Position numbers and translations under genes: made by a program. The notes below the pieces were generated by a model, which was not told the DNA's origin, made no database searches, and worked only from the letters and a program-made list of their open reading frames with translations. A stretch of DNA of 64,000 nucleotides from Auanema rhodensis (lineage: Eukaryota; Nematoda; Chromadorea; Rhabditida; Rhabditidae): assembly GCA_964057225.1 (NCBI GenBank), contig OZ059897.1, positions 15,004,001 through 15,068,000 on the forward strand. The letters run 5' to 3'. Below are positions 35,804 through 48,244 of this stretch, piece by piece (position 1 is the first letter of the stretch; each line of letters begins with the position of its first letter).

Positions 35804-38800
35804 ATGGTTGTACTTATTTTTGCTTTCTGCTGGATTGGAGCAATAGCTCAAAAAGAATATACGGTAGGAGTTTTCACACTTGGCACATGCTTATTTTAAA
35901 TTTGAATATTAATTTGCTAATCCAACAATCCATCTAACAATAGTAATCCAAGCTGAAAGAAGAATATGATAAGACGTAATGTTTATCAGCATACTCATTC
36001 ATATACATATGTTTCTTGACTAATACTCGGTATGCCCATTGTGGATATCGACTTAATCTCAAGACTGGTTCTCTAAACTAATTGGCCAAATCATTTGCAA
36101 ACAGAAAGAAAATCAGTCAAACAGCTTGTTTATATTTTGCCTTTCCGAGGTAACAGCAAAACAAAAACATAACATATTATATATTATATTTATATATAGA
36201 CAGATAGATATAAAGAGATGCATACAGATTGTAATATTGCAGAATAATTTTTCTTAGAAATCTTTTTTGAATTTCGCCGAAAGAATGCTAATGCACTTCT
36301 TATTGCTAATTCTTTTAAAATCGAAAAAAGGAAAAAATGCCCTTTGATAACGTTGTCTGTTAAATCGTATATCTTCAGTTGTTGGACATAGTGAAACCAA
36401 ATCAGAATCAAAGAATTTTTGATACAATTTCTGCGAGCGTTGCCAATGAATATGCTGGCCAGTTAATACAATTTGTAAGTTATTCTGGGTTTCATATAAG
36501 GTTGAGTTGCAAATAAACTAATCGAGGTTTAGGATGAGTCAGTCATTCATTCATACGAAGAAAGGGAAGTCAATTTTGCTAAGCTGAATGAAAAATATAG
36601 GTTTTGATTAGAACCAACTACATGAATAAACTATGATGTTTTTCAATTTAGGGAGTATTTATTTGAAGGAGATATGCTGATTCCTCTAGATAATTTAGAG
36701 AAGATTGTAGATGAAAACGGAAATCCTAGTAGTCGAGCTAAAAGGTAATTACGATATGATCGTTTACGTATTTTATCTATATTAGTCTTTGTGTAGAAAG
36801 GCATTTGTTAACCATGAATATCCTGCTACTATCTGGTCTGGAGGAGTTCCGTATGTTCTAAGCAGAACTTTGAGTTAGTAACTTATAAAACACAATTTTA
36901 AGTTTTAACTCATTGATATAATCTATTTTTAGCTCCTGGGGCACGTGCTTCTATTATTCGTGCCATCAATTTTTGGCAAAAGGAGACTTGTATTAATTTT
37001 AGACAACGAAAAACTGAACGCCAATATTTGGATTTTATTGGGAATGATGATGGATGCTGGAGTACTGTCGGAAAAGATAACCTATATGGTCGTCAAGTGG
37101 TTAGCATAGGACTAGGTTGTGAACATGTGAGTTATCATCATTATTTTTGAAAAAAAATTGAATATTTTCTTGGAAAAAAACCCTAAAACTATTTTTTTTA
37201 AACTTTTGATTTGTAGTTTGGTGTAACATCTCATGAGCTCGCTCATGCTCTAGGTGTTTTTCATGAGCAATCTAGATGGGATCGAGATGGAAGCGTTCGT
37301 CTAAATACTCGAGTAGTTCATGGATCTTTACTCTTCAATTTTGCCAAGGTAAACAAAATATAAAATCGAAAAATATGTCTTTGTCACAGATTCCAAAAAC
37401 AGAATTGAATAATTACAATATGCCATATGATATTGGAAGTGTTATGCATTACACGCCAACTGAGTAGGGAACATATTACTTTTTGCTATTAAAATCAAAT
37501 ACATTTGAGGTTTTCAAACAATCCTAGAGTACCAGCTTTGTTAGCTGTTGATCCAAATTTGCAACAAACTATGGGTCAAATGGAAGGTCCTTCCTTCCTT
37601 GATGTAGCCATTCTAAACCAACATTATCATTGCCATAGTACATAACTTCTGATCAAATGTCGCAAACTTTAGTAATACTTTTAGAACTCTGCAAAAATAC
37701 TTTGAATTGTCAGAATGGAGGATTTATTGATTCTAGAAATTGTAATGCTTGCAAGTCAGTGTATTATTTGAAATTTCCTTTTAATTATTTCTGACTAGAT
37801 GTCCTTCTGGATTTGGTGGAGCTCTATGTCAGAACGTAGCCAGTTCGTTCTCTGAAGGTTTTATCTTAAATTTTATTGTTTTCTAGTACCTGTTTTAGGC
37901 TGTGGAGGCATTTTGAAGGCTGAAGAAGCTGTTCGAAGATTCGACATTACTATCAAGCAAATAGGGAACATTAAAGATAAAATTTGTGTCTATCATATTC
38001 AGGTATGTCTGTTTTATGAGAAAATTAACTTTCCCTTTTATAGGCTCCAGCAGGAAAACGTATTCTGGTCAATATAATTAAACTAGAAGGTCGTTGTTTA
38101 GAAGGATGCTATCAGGATGGAAGTGAATTTAAAATGAAACAAGATTTTCGTCCAGTAGGATACAGGTAAAACCAAACACATTTTTTTAACGAGAAAATCA
38201 AATTACAACGTAAGCATATCATATCTGATTGTTGTTTAAGTTGTTTATAAACAGCACACACCAAGTTACTACTCATTCATTTCCAACAATGACATCTGTA
38301 GATACTTATGTATTGTTTTTTTCTATTTAAGCTCTTAATCTCCCTTCAAGTTTTTTTTATGATTCTAGTAGCTTTTGATAACAATAGTTTCTAGTATTTT
38401 GGATCAGAGATTAACTTCGTCATCAATGTACATATTTACATGATATATCATATGATGGCTGCTTCTATACATATAATGGGATTGACAAAAAGTTTGAAGG
38501 TATTTTGGGTCACATGAGTAGACATTGATTTGATAACTAAAATCTCAAAAACCGCTTCTAAATAAGGTTATGAGTTTGAAAAAGATCAAAAATTTTATGT
38601 CTGGATCACATTTTTTATATATTAAACATGTGGTTATTTTAATATATTTTATAATTTATAGGTTTTGCTGTAAATCAAATAATCAACGACTTTTATCTCA
38701 GACGAATTTAGTGCCATTCATGGTCTATTCTCGTAAGAAAACTGTCAGCTTATCGTTTGAATATACTATTGGTAAATATAAAATTATATAAAATTAATAC

Positions 38801-38958
38801 ATATAAGTATCATTTTCTATACAGTTGAAAATCGAGCTGCATTTGATGATCCAACCAAAACAATAGCAGAAGATGACGAAGGATTTGTCCCAGAAGATTT
38901 GATGAAAGAATCCTTATCAGCAAATATAGATGCTGTACCGGAAGTTGTAATAATTTAA
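35804..38958 (+). CDS. nas: Secreted astacin metalloprotease (NAS type) with EGF-like and CUB domains
   Basis: Zinc endopeptidase of the nematode astacin (NAS) family, probably secreted to act on cuticle or extracellular matrix. The signal peptide is MVVLIFAFCWIGAIA, and the next exon is far downstream (about 36382) after a 500-bp intron. The propeptide ends near SSRAKR, a dibasic activation site. The catalytic domain starts KAFVNHEYPATIWSGGVPYV, has ASIIRAINFWQKETCINFR, the zinc motif TSHELAHALGVFHEQSRWDR (HEXXHXXGXXH complete) and the Met-turn DIGSVMHYTPTEF. It is followed by an EGF-like module (CKNTLNCQNGGFIDSR to CPSGFGGALC). A CUB domain follows (CGGILKAEEAVRRFDITIKQ to TVSLSFEYTI), then an acidic tail ending in DAVPEVVII. 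The intron inside the CUB is about 495 bp. The domain order matches NAS subgroups with EGF and CUB. The precise member is not assigned. Confidence 0.92.
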
Positions 38959-39109
38959 AACTTAATTGTATACTTAATATATAAGTTTTTTTAATTGTAT
39001 TCATTAATTTTAGTTTTTAAATTATTTTTTGAACTGACTATATTTGAAAATAAAAATTATTTATTTATTTAAAGTTAAATTATCTTTTTTAGTTCATAAA
39101 ATGTACAAT

Positions 39110-39131
39110 AATATATATATATATATATATA
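39110..39131. repeat. (AT)n simple repeat
   Basis: Run of about 11 alternating AT dinucleotides in intergenic DNA. Confidence 0.85.
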
Positions 39132-40512
39132 AATACATATATTATAAATTTAATACCAATTCATTTACATATCAGATAATTTTTTCATATATTTGTTAAA
39201 TTGGTAATTAGTCTGATTTTCGGAGAAAGTTAATACATCATAAAGCAAGTCATTATAAATCTTTCTATCTATTGAGTATAGCTGTTTAACACTTTAATAC
39301 TGAAATCTTTCTTTTGATATGTTTGAGTATTTTCGAAAAAAAAAGTACATTCAGTCTATATTAAACGTCATATTTCATATAAACCTTTTTATATTTTATT
39401 CTTTTAATAAGTTTTTGAAAGACATCTTTTCGAAAACATCTTTTTTTCTTTATATTATAATATTTTTTTAAATTTTCAATTCATAACGTTAAAATATATC
39501 AAATTCTTGTATTTTTCATACTACGACTATATATGAATGTAAAAACATCTAAAGACGTTAATAATATAAGACCGTTTGTATCAATTTTAATAATATAATA
39601 TTTCAATATAAATAGATCTATTTGGACTGTAACTATATTTCTAATTTTATAAAATTTATTTCCCATTCTCATTCAAATTACATAGTTTTTGAGAATGACG
39701 TCTGCTCAGCCGACTAGACCCCTATAATTATGAACCAGCGCAAGATCTGTGCTAACTCTGCAAATTATATTCAGTTACTGGTAACTAAGCGTTGAGACAG
39801 TTAATATAGCTCTGTATAGCTAGTTCTAGTTCTTTTCTTTTTTATTAAAATTTTTATGTTTATTTGGAAATTTTCATATATTGATAGTTATATTAGGGTT
39901 TGATCATATATGGATCATGCATATTAAGTTATGATATGACTTGGCAATAATTGGAAATAAATAGATATAAGAATATTGAAATATAATAATTGAAATAAAC
40001 CCAATATCTATAAGTTTTCATTGTTTGTTGGATCATATCGAGTATTATCTATTTTAATATTTTTGTTTCCAATATTCTTTAACGGGCATTTCTCATATAA
40101 ATTAATTTTTGTATCTTATTCATACAAATGAAGATCACTAATTTCTATTAATTTATTATAATATTATTTTTATCTATATAATAGAAAAATATTAATCAAG
40201 AAGAGATGAAACATAAATTATAGTTATATTCATTGGAATATGATGATAAAAGAATTCATAACTAATGTACTTTTTTTTATAATTTGTCCTTTATTCGTTT
40301 AAAGAAAGTTGATATGAGCACATTTCTCAGACAAATTTATCATTCAATTTCGTCTAAAAATAAAATTATCAGTTCAAAATCAATTCAATAAGATATGTTC
40401 ATCAAAGACTGAGTTAAAATCCTAAAATGCTCTGGGACTGATAAAACAGGAAACAAATACGAGGCTATTATATATTGTTGTTCGGAGAATTATCAGAAAA
40501 ACTCCGAAGAAG

Positions 40513-40536
40513 ATATATATATATATATATATATAT
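40513..40536. repeat. (AT)n simple repeat
   Basis: Run of about 12 alternating AT dinucleotides in the same intergenic region. Confidence 0.85.
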
Positions 40537-41119
40537 GAAGCAATTGAATTCAAAATACTTAATTATCCTTTACTTTCTTTATTTTTGTATAATTTATAAC
40601 AATATTAGTAGATGTATGATTCTTTTTTTTTGAATCATCTATTATAATTTATCAGATGATATTCTTTTGTTGTTATTATTAAATATACAAATTGCATTAT
40701 AATATTATAGAATATTGTAATATTTCAAATGTTTTCTGCTTATATCAAAATAAATTCAAATTGTATCATAAAACAGAAAACAACTATTTCTTTATGAAAC
40801 ATTTTTGAAGCTACAGTTTCTCCAATCCTTTTGAATATCGACAAATTTGCGAGAGTTGTTCATTTCTGCATAAGCAATTTGATTTAATAATTTGACGTAT
40901 ATAAGGAATTTTTATAAAAAAGCCAATGATTTCGTATTGGTAAGTTTGATTTAATAATCCATGTTTACGATTTGTTTCTTTAGTTTATTATCTTTCGTAT
41001 TTCTATGGTAATTTTATAATATTTTCTACATAATTCGACAACTATTGTCTTTTAACATCAACTTTTAAGGTTTTTTGTGACAGAGAGAAATCCTTTTTTT
41101 TATACTTTTTAGTAGAAAA

Positions 41120-42893
41120 ATGGATATATTCTCATATGCTGATCCGAATGCAATTGCATTAACATCTCCGTCTACACATATGGTTCAATCTACTACACCA
41201 TTTCTTGTTATAGATCAAGTTGAGGTAATTTAAGAACAAACTTTTCAATTGAATTAAAAAGGAAAACTTATATTACAGGGAGATTTATTAGCTACAGGAT
41301 CACTCATGAATATATCTGTTAATAGTACAGTACAATATGTTCCAATAGTAACAGCTGGTATAGTATTTACTACATTATGTGTTGTTGGAGCATTAGCAAT
41401 CATTTTATTCATATTGGTACTAATAGTTGGACATAAAACATTTAACGAAGTAAGTTGAAAATATTAAAATCTTTTAAATTTTTTAAATTTTTTGTATTTA
41501 GTTTCCATTTTTCATCATTGTCTGGCACTTAACTATAACGAATGCTGTACATGTATCTTGTGTTATAACTTCAATTTTACCTCTCATGTTACTCAATGTA
41601 AGTCTTATTTGTTTCTAATTATTCATTATTCTTATGTTTTTTCAGTTAAATGATGATAATATCGGTATATGGTACACATGGGCATCCAGAATTATTGCAA
41701 TCACTGAGCAAGCTGCCTTATATCTTACATTTCTTATGACAATTAATCGTTTCGTAGTCTTTGTACTTCCTAATATGTCTATTTACTTTAATAAGTAGGC
41801 TATTACATCAAACTAATTATATTTTACTTGTTATTATCATTATTTTACAGAACGGGAATTATGATAATGGCTATGATAATATGGGTATATGTTTTCTTTA
41901 TTGTTTCATGGAATGTAGCATATGGTACTATCAAAGTATTTAGCAAAAAGAAATTAAAAGCATTAACCCTTGTGGATCAACTCTTAGGTGGCAATTTCTT
42001 AACACAGGTAAATAACAAGAAGATTTCGCTGTTTGTTTCTTGCAACTTCCTGTGTTGTTCAATACAATATCATTGATCTATTCGCAAATTTCAGTTTTTC
42101 AATTTATGTTTTACTATTTTGCCTGTTATTATGTTAGGCATGTATGCAATAATAGTTGTGGTAATTATCAAAAAACGATCCAGTGCAGAACTTTCAACAA
42201 ATAAAATTAGTAGAAGAGATCAGTCATTTTTATGGCAAGCATTTGTCGTTACATTGGCATTAGAGGTATAGAATTAATTTGTTATAATCAAATATATATA
42301 ATTTTCATTTTTTAAGTTATGTAATCTTGCTGCAATGTTTTCATTTTTTTTTAAAGATAAAGGTGAAATTATTCAATGGAGTTATACAATATTTAACTAC
42401 AGGTGAATCTTTTTAAAATCATTGAAATTAATATAGTTATCACTATCATTAGAACTTTTTTTTTCAAATATTGAAATTAGTTGAATTTTCAGAAAGATGT
42501 TTTATTTGAAAAATGTAGAAAAAACAGAGTAGAAAAAACTTTTAAATATGATTATCATGAATTCAACAGAAATAATTTTAAATTTACTCAACAAAGCAAC
42601 ACAGATCAGATATTAACATAAAATTTATAAATGACGTTTTATATTTCAGTACATCTATATTCAATCAAATAGTAAATCCTGTTATATCATTAACGTGTAA
42701 TCGAATGGTTAAAAGGACTTTGATCAAAATTTTCAAACGGGAATTATATTTGAAATGGGTTAGCGAAACAAGTGAACCTGCAGTACAGCTTCCGAAAAAT
42801 CAAGCTTCATGTTTATCTCGTTTTAACCGTATGATTCCATTGATGAGATTACCATCATCACGTAAAACAACTCTTGTAACAGAAGTTCACTGA
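41120..42893 (+). CDS. Nematode serpentine chemoreceptor-like GPCR (SRX-like)
   Basis: Seven-transmembrane receptor, probably expressed in sensory neurons. The N-terminus, about 55 residues, carries a possible N-glycosylation pair in NISVNST. TM1 is TTLCVVGALAIILFILVLIV and TM2 FPFFIIVWHLTITNAVHV. TM3 ends with YLTFLMTINRFVVFVLPNMS, the NRF..V..P form seen in nematode SRX-type receptors in place of DRY. TM4 is MIMAMIIWVYVFFIVSWNVA, TM5 FTILPVIMLGMYAIIVVVII, TM6 FVVTLALELCNLAAMFSFFF, and TM7 ends NQIVNPVISLTCNRMVKRTL. The tail is about 60 residues and basic. Introns are 45-60 bp except the one before TSIFNQIVN, which is about 250 bp. Placement in SRX rather than another chemoreceptor family is tentative; the seven-helix architecture is clear. 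Confidence 0.82.
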
Positions 42894-43768
42894 ATAAAGA
42901 TTTTTTTTATGTACTAATAATAGAACTTTATTATTGATGATTTTCGGATGTGGTAAGCTGTTGATTGCAGTATCGACCGTTGTCAACTATGTTTCCCAGA
43001 ATGCGAATCAGATGATTCTAATAATCTCCAAGATTAATGCCAAGCTTTCCCCCCGTTTTTGCTCTTTTTAGCATAATTCCCTACCTCAATTCAATGCGAA
43101 CGATGATAAACAGTTGTGCAACATGGAATGTATCAGGAGTTCATCAGCGTAGTGCTTATGAATGAAGAAAATGCACCTCAATATGATACTTTTTTTAAGT
43201 AATATGTGGAGTACAAATAAAGAGATAGATTAGGAATTCTTCATTTTTTTACCTTTTCTTGAGATCTCCAAAAAATAAACAAGGTTATTAATAGTCCGCG
43301 TGAATATTATAAATAAATAATCAGGAAGAATTAATTATTCTTAAAAAATCTTTATAGCTTATGTACTTTTCCTACATCGATGGACAATGAACCCCACACT
43401 ATACATCTTTTGAAAAAAATAAGTAATTTAATTGGGTAAACAACATTATTAATGCTTTTCTGCCAAAATAAAAAATATAATACGCTGATTACTGTTTACA
43501 ACAACAGAAAAAAAATTAAAAAGCCAAATGGTTCCGTGTAAATAGTATTTTGAAAGCTGCCCATCCCATTCTAGCAAAAAAATATACAGATTCAAAACAT
43601 GTACGTATTTTTACGTTTGCGTATACTTGTGATAGCTTTTAGACATCATTAAGATGTGAAATCTCGTTTTTTTCGGTTCTAACTTTTCAATTTAATCTTT
43701 TCATGTTATATAAAGGTTGCATTTTATTAATTTAGATTCGTACTCACTTATGATTAGAACATTTTGGC
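42894..43768. other. Intergenic region upstream of the TRIAP1-MED10-mL43 cluster
   Basis: About 875 bp, AT-rich. No coding frame longer than about 60 codons has any recognised similarity. It probably holds the promoter of the possible three-gene operon that follows. Confidence 0.45.
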
Positions 43769-44118
43769 ATGAGTGATCGTCATATGCCAAGCATCTTTAC
43801 CGAGTGTGACAAACTAAAACAGGTACCAGTAGTTGAATTAAGAAAATATGTAATAAATTCAGATATACGATAAGTGCTTCACCGAATTTTTTCAAAAATT
43901 CATTTCGCCCAACTACAGACATAAATACGCTGTTAATCCGTGTGACAGACTACAGCAAGTGTATAAAGAGTGTGTAGAAGAGGTTTTTCTTGACAAAATT
44001 GTTCTAATCTTTATTTTTTTATTAGAAGCTTGTTGCTAATCGCCCTTTTGATATTGATATAAACGAAGTGCGTAAAGAGTATTTAAATACCGAGGAGGAT
44101 AAGTTCAATACTGCTTAA
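43769..44118 (+). CDS. mdmh-35: TRIAP1 / Mdm35 twin CX9C protein
   Basis: Small intermembrane-space protein that pairs with PRELI/Ups proteins to move phosphatidic acid or phosphatidylserine between mitochondrial membranes. The spliced protein starts MSDRHMPSIFTECDKLKQ, continues IYDKCFTEFFQKFISPNYRH and KYAVNPCDRLQQVYKECVEE, and ends KLVANRPFDIDINEVRKEYL then an acidic tail. Two CX9C motifs are exact: C-DKLKQIYDK-C and C-DRLQQVYKE-C, forming the disulfide-linked helical hairpin. About 90 residues, slightly longer than human TRIAP1. Three exons with introns of about 40-50 bp. It is the first gene of a tight same-strand set: MED10 starts 48 bp after its stop, which suits a nematode operon. Confidence 0.9.
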
Positions 44119-44166
44119 AGTAAGTTCATTCTTAGATATTATAAATAATATTTTTTATTCGATTAG

Positions 44167-44741
44167 ATGGATCCTTCTCACTTCCCCGCTCCTCAATTAA
44201 GCGAATCTGCAGACACTCGTTTCAATCAGCTAGAAAGAACTCTAGAAGCTTTCCAGGTATTTCATTATAGGTTCTAATTTCTTTATTTTTTTTTAACAGG
44301 AAAACGCTCGTCATATGGGCGTTATTGCAACAGATTTTTCATCTAGAAGTCAGGATGCCTTGAATCAAAAAATTCACACTTTAATTTCGGGCTTAAATGT
44401 ATATCTTAAATAAATTTTTTTATATACCTTTTCATACTACAGGAGTTGGATCAAATGAAAAATCAGTTCAACGATGTAAAAATTCCTCTAGAACTTCTTG
44501 AAGTTTTAGATCAAGGTAAAAATCCTCAGCTTTACACGAAAGAAGTCCTTGAAAGGACATTACAAAAAAACAAAGAGGTAAATAAAACCAGACTTTTTAT
44601 TTATTTTTCAAATGTTTTCAGGTTAATGGTAAAAGTGAAATATATAAAAAGTTCCGTGCTCATTTGTTGAAACACTTTGCCGATGAAATGCCCGAAGACG
44701 CAGCAAAATACCTCAACATTCGTAACGTCGATGATTCCTGA
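44167..44741 (+). CDS. mdt-10: Mediator subunit MED10
   Basis: Subunit of the Mediator middle module that links activators to RNA polymerase II. The sequence MDPSHFPAPQLSESADTRFN, QLERTLEAFQENARHMGVIA, TDFSSRSQDALNQKIHTLIS and GLNELDQMKNQFNDVKIPLE follows the family closely. It is followed by the signature LEVLDQGKNPQLYTKEVLER and the end KHFADEMPEDAAKYLNIRNV. About 145 residues, normal for MED10. The ATG lies immediately after ATTAG, a trans-splice or splice acceptor, and only 48 bp after the TRIAP1 stop. Introns at about 44257, 44398 and 44578 are near 45 bp. It is the probable second cistron of the set. Confidence 0.95.
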
Positions 44742-44906
44742 TTATGTTGTTGTTTATTTCTTCTACATTTTTGAATTGTATGATTACTTATTTGAGTCAT
44801 TGTTAAATTAAGTTTGGATTTTTCTTTAATGTTCTTACGGTTTCAAAAATCCTATAGTTTATCTTAAATTGACAGTTCAAACTTCTATTTCAAAATGAAT
44901 TTTTAG

Positions 44907-45691
44907 ATGTCAATTGGTGCTAATATGATAATGAGGCCGCAAAATGCGGCTTCATCTTCATTAATCAAATTCGTACCCCATTTCTTAGCTCTTAGATTAA
45001 GTTGGACACATAATTCTATAAAGAGCGAAGGTCTCGAACAATTTGTTGAAGAATTTCTACCTGTAATTAGGTGAGCTAATAAAGCTATTCAAATTTTTAT
45101 GTTTCCTAAGTCTATTTTCAAGTAAAGCTATGAACTCTTGTCATAAAATTTATTTTTTTGTTCTAGAGAAAACAATCCACAAGTTAAATATTTCCTTCAA
45201 CGAACATACACTGAATGTGATCCATTTGTTGTTGGAGAGTAAGTTACAACCCATAGTTCCATATCAAAATATTGTTAACATCAACAGATATGCTTGGTTG
45301 AGACACCGTAAGAAGAGGGTATCCTGGAAAACCTGCCACCAGGTTTTATCGATGGTTGAAGAAATGTCAGTAGGTGGAGATTATCGTCCAGGTAATTTGA
45401 TCTAAATCGTATTTGTTTATCATGTACATCATGTAGGTCTTAAACGAGGTGTGAATAAACGATTACCTCGCGGACAAGAACTTTGGGATACAGAAACTAT
45501 GGGTCACGATATCTATCAGGTTTGAACAACTTAAATTATTAGTATTATTATTAATTAATCATAATGTAAATTTAGTTTTTTTATTGTTTTATTGTTTTTT
45601 TCAGGTATACAGCAAGTGGAAAGCTGAAAAACCAGATTCGGAAGTTGTAACTTGGAAAACTCACCCAAATCTTACATTTAGAAAATGCTAA
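44907..45691 (+). CDS. mrpl-43: Mitochondrial ribosomal protein mL43
   Basis: Large-subunit mitoribosome protein. The start MSIGANMIMRPQNAASSSLI follows TTTTTAG directly. Family features: FLALRLSWTHNSIKSEGLEQ, FVEEFLPVIRENNPQVKYFL and QRTYTECDPFVVGEYAWLRH, corresponding to the (Q/N)P.V..Y...RP.....V.EY core of mL43. The basic stretch RHRKKRVSWK and a C-terminal extension GLKRGVNKRLPRGQELW to THPNLTFRKC follow. Introns fall after VIR, after GE, after RPG and after DIYQ. Skipping them is needed, since unspliced frames run into stops. Third gene of the TRIAP1-MED10-mL43 set, 165 bp after MED10. Confidence 0.85.
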
Positions 45692-46107
45692 AAAAAGTAA
45701 ATATAGTCATAGGCTTCTTGTTGTTTCTTATTGTTTTTAATAAATTGTTGTAAGATATACGACAATTCAATGTGTTAAAGTTTTGATTAATGATCTTGTT
45801 GTCGATCATGGTTACAGTTCATATGAACTCGCGAGACAAAGGAAATGTTTGATGATACAGCATGCTGTTTCGACCAAGGAGCCTAGTTTTCAACATGATT
45901 TCCGTATGATGATGTTATTGTCTTCTTCCGCGAGTGAAGAAACATTTGAACTATTCTTATGAAGAAACACCTATGTCAAATGGTCTTTGTGTTAAGTCAG
46001 TGCCATATTGTAAAGCACATGAAATAGCAAGAAACTTGTTCCTATTCGGCTTTGACTTGTGTGATTGCCTAAATTGCCTTCAATCTCACAAGACAGGTAG
46101 CTTGCAG
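45692..46107. other. Intergenic region with possible non-coding exon
   Basis: About 415 bp. A plus frame at 45934-46173 that includes the next gene's start lacks an upstream ATG in frame and is interrupted by a likely acceptor (CTTGCAG) just before the real start. The upstream part is probably promoter or 5' UTR. Confidence 0.4.
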
Positions 46108-48244
46108 ATGACGACCACTAGCTCTCTAATATTTTTTTCAGTACTCACTAGTTTATGTTTAGGTAGGAAATGAATTTATATTATCATATCTTTACAGTAG
46201 ATTTACTTAGCTCATTTTCTATTTTTTAATTTTTTTTTCAGGTGCTGTTGTAGAGCAACGGCGAAATTTTTTAACGCGAGAAGCATGCACAAAGAATCCT
46301 AAACTAGTATTCTGTGATAGTAATAACAATACTAATAGCGATAGCAGTAGTGATAGTTCTAATAATTCAAGAGATATTATACATGAAGATCATCGCCATA
46401 CTCGTGCCGATCATAAGAAATTGGAAGTTAGTACTTCGAGTACCACATTTCAATCTGATAGATTACACAAAAAACCTTTAGAATGCAAGTTTTCTATTTT
46501 TAATTGATATTCTTTATTTAGTTCACATTATAAGTTTATTTGATATTTTGTTTTTATAGTAGTTGTACCACCTCCGTTACCTCAAGATGCTAAAAATAGA
46601 GCACAGCTGGCTGATCATCAATTAAAATCAGACGATGCTCTTGAAAATCATCTCAAAGCCGATAAAGATACTGCGGAAGTAAGTTTTTTCGTTTTCATTT
46701 CCTTTTAAAGAGTTTTTGTAATACATAGGGTCGGCAAGCCATTCTAGTGAAGATGGAACAATTACGGTTAAAATGTGTTAAATTTGGACCAATAGTAAAA
46801 GAAGTAAATATATTATACTTTGAAAGTTTAAATATAATCTTATTCTAGAACTGTAAAGCAAAAGATACCCCAAAGGAACACATTGGACGATGTGCTGCTT
46901 ACTTCAAAGATTGTTCACGTTTTATGGCTAAATCTAATTCATTATATGATATAGCGCATTCATTTTCATCTGGAGTGAGTTGACTTAAATCATAAAATAT
47001 TTAATTAAATGCTATATTGGCTAAAATTCAATGTTCTTAAGGTTAATCTAAACTTGGCTACTGTGGAAGTGAATGGAATTCCCTATTATCCTATTAATGA
47101 AGAAGGAGGTGTAGGTGTATCACATACCTTGGGAGTACCATTCGGATCATGGGGTGGTGGATTCTCACATGGTGTTGGTGTCAGGTAAAGATTAATGTTC
47201 AATCAACGACAAAATATACTGTTTTCATATATGATTAGTTATTTATAATTTCTAACGACCTTTATAAACCAGTAGTTTTGTTTACGATTTAGATAAAGTG
47301 AAAAGAAATTATTGAAAAAACGGTTAAGAAATTCGGTTCTTTGGATGCAATGTTTCGCGTTTTTTCAGACTTTGGTTTTATTTCTTCATTACAACAAGAA
47401 ATTTATCATACCATTGTCAATTTATTTTAAAATAAATCGTTTTAGGGATTATTGGTCTCAAAATCAAGAAGCTGGTGCTAATTGGTATGATGGTAAATAT
47501 GGCTATAAGAATGGTTTGTGTTTATTCTCTTTAAATTCTTTATCGTAGTCGTTTCAATGCTACAGATAAAAACATTTTAAGAAAAAATATAGTAAAAATG
47601 CCACCAAGGTGTAAAATAATTGCAATTGAATTGTTACGCTAATATGTTGACGTAAAAAAACCGGGCGAATCCAACTTTCTACTTCTTTTCTGTCACTGAA
47701 CCGTAAAATTCTTGACATTCTCTATCTGTTTATCTTTGTGCATCTCTTTTCTTTTTCTGCAGGATGGTCAGTCCCTCTTGTTCAATCTCTGGGAATAGAA
47801 GGTGGACAACACAACACCGTCTCGGTTCCTCTTCATGGCAAAGATTTTGGAAGAATTGACGTGGACAATGGCTATCATGTGAGTTTCTTTCCACAATCAC
47901 AAGCTGTCATATCACCATAAAATCAATATTGTTCATACTGAAGTATGACAACGCAATTTCGTCTCTTTTATTCTCATCGCTTGTTCTCTCTCTTCAAAAC
48001 TGTTTGATGTTAGTCGCTCCCTTGAAACACATTGTAGTCGGAATGACAGATAGATAAATTCATACATTTTCAGGTTGGAGGCTACTATGGTCACAACGAT
48101 CATGTGGGTGTAGATTGGAGGAAGGGAAATGTTCAACACACATTCGGAGTTGGCGCTCCTATTGCAGGTGCTGGATTCATGACTGGTCGTGCCGTAGCAT
48201 TCCCTGGACTAGATGTCTGGCAGAGAGCACTAGGCAAGAAATAA
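46108..48244 (+). CDS. Secreted Gly/His-rich protein of unknown function
   Basis: I do not recognise a named family. The start follows CTTGCAG and opens a signal peptide, MTTTSSLIFFSVLTSLCLGA. The mature part begins VVEQRRNFLTREACTKN and has a low-complexity Asn/Ser/Asp run. Next are LVVPPPLPQDAKNRAQL, a Cys-bearing segment (LKCVKFGPIVKENCKAK, HIGRCAAYFKDCSRF), and a C-terminal half rich in Gly, His and aromatics: GVSHTLGVPFGSWGGGFSHG, YWSQNQEAGANWYDGKYGYK, GGYYGHNDHVGVDWRKGNVQ and AGAGFMTGRAVAFPGLDVWQ. Gly/aromatic-rich secreted proteins are common in nematode cuticle or secretions; this role is a guess. The intron 46485-46559 has a GC donor (GCAAGT). The stop is TAA at 48242-48244. About ten exons. 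Confidence 0.78.

Larger units (their letters stand above)
38959..41119. other. Long AT-rich intergenic region with simple repeats
   Basis: About 2.2 kb, the longest non-satellite gap and the most AT-rich stretch. It contains two runs of alternating AT (39110-39131 and 40513-40536). No coding frame, RNA gene or mobile-element feature is recognisable. A promoter for the receptor gene is expected at its right end. Confidence 0.55.
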
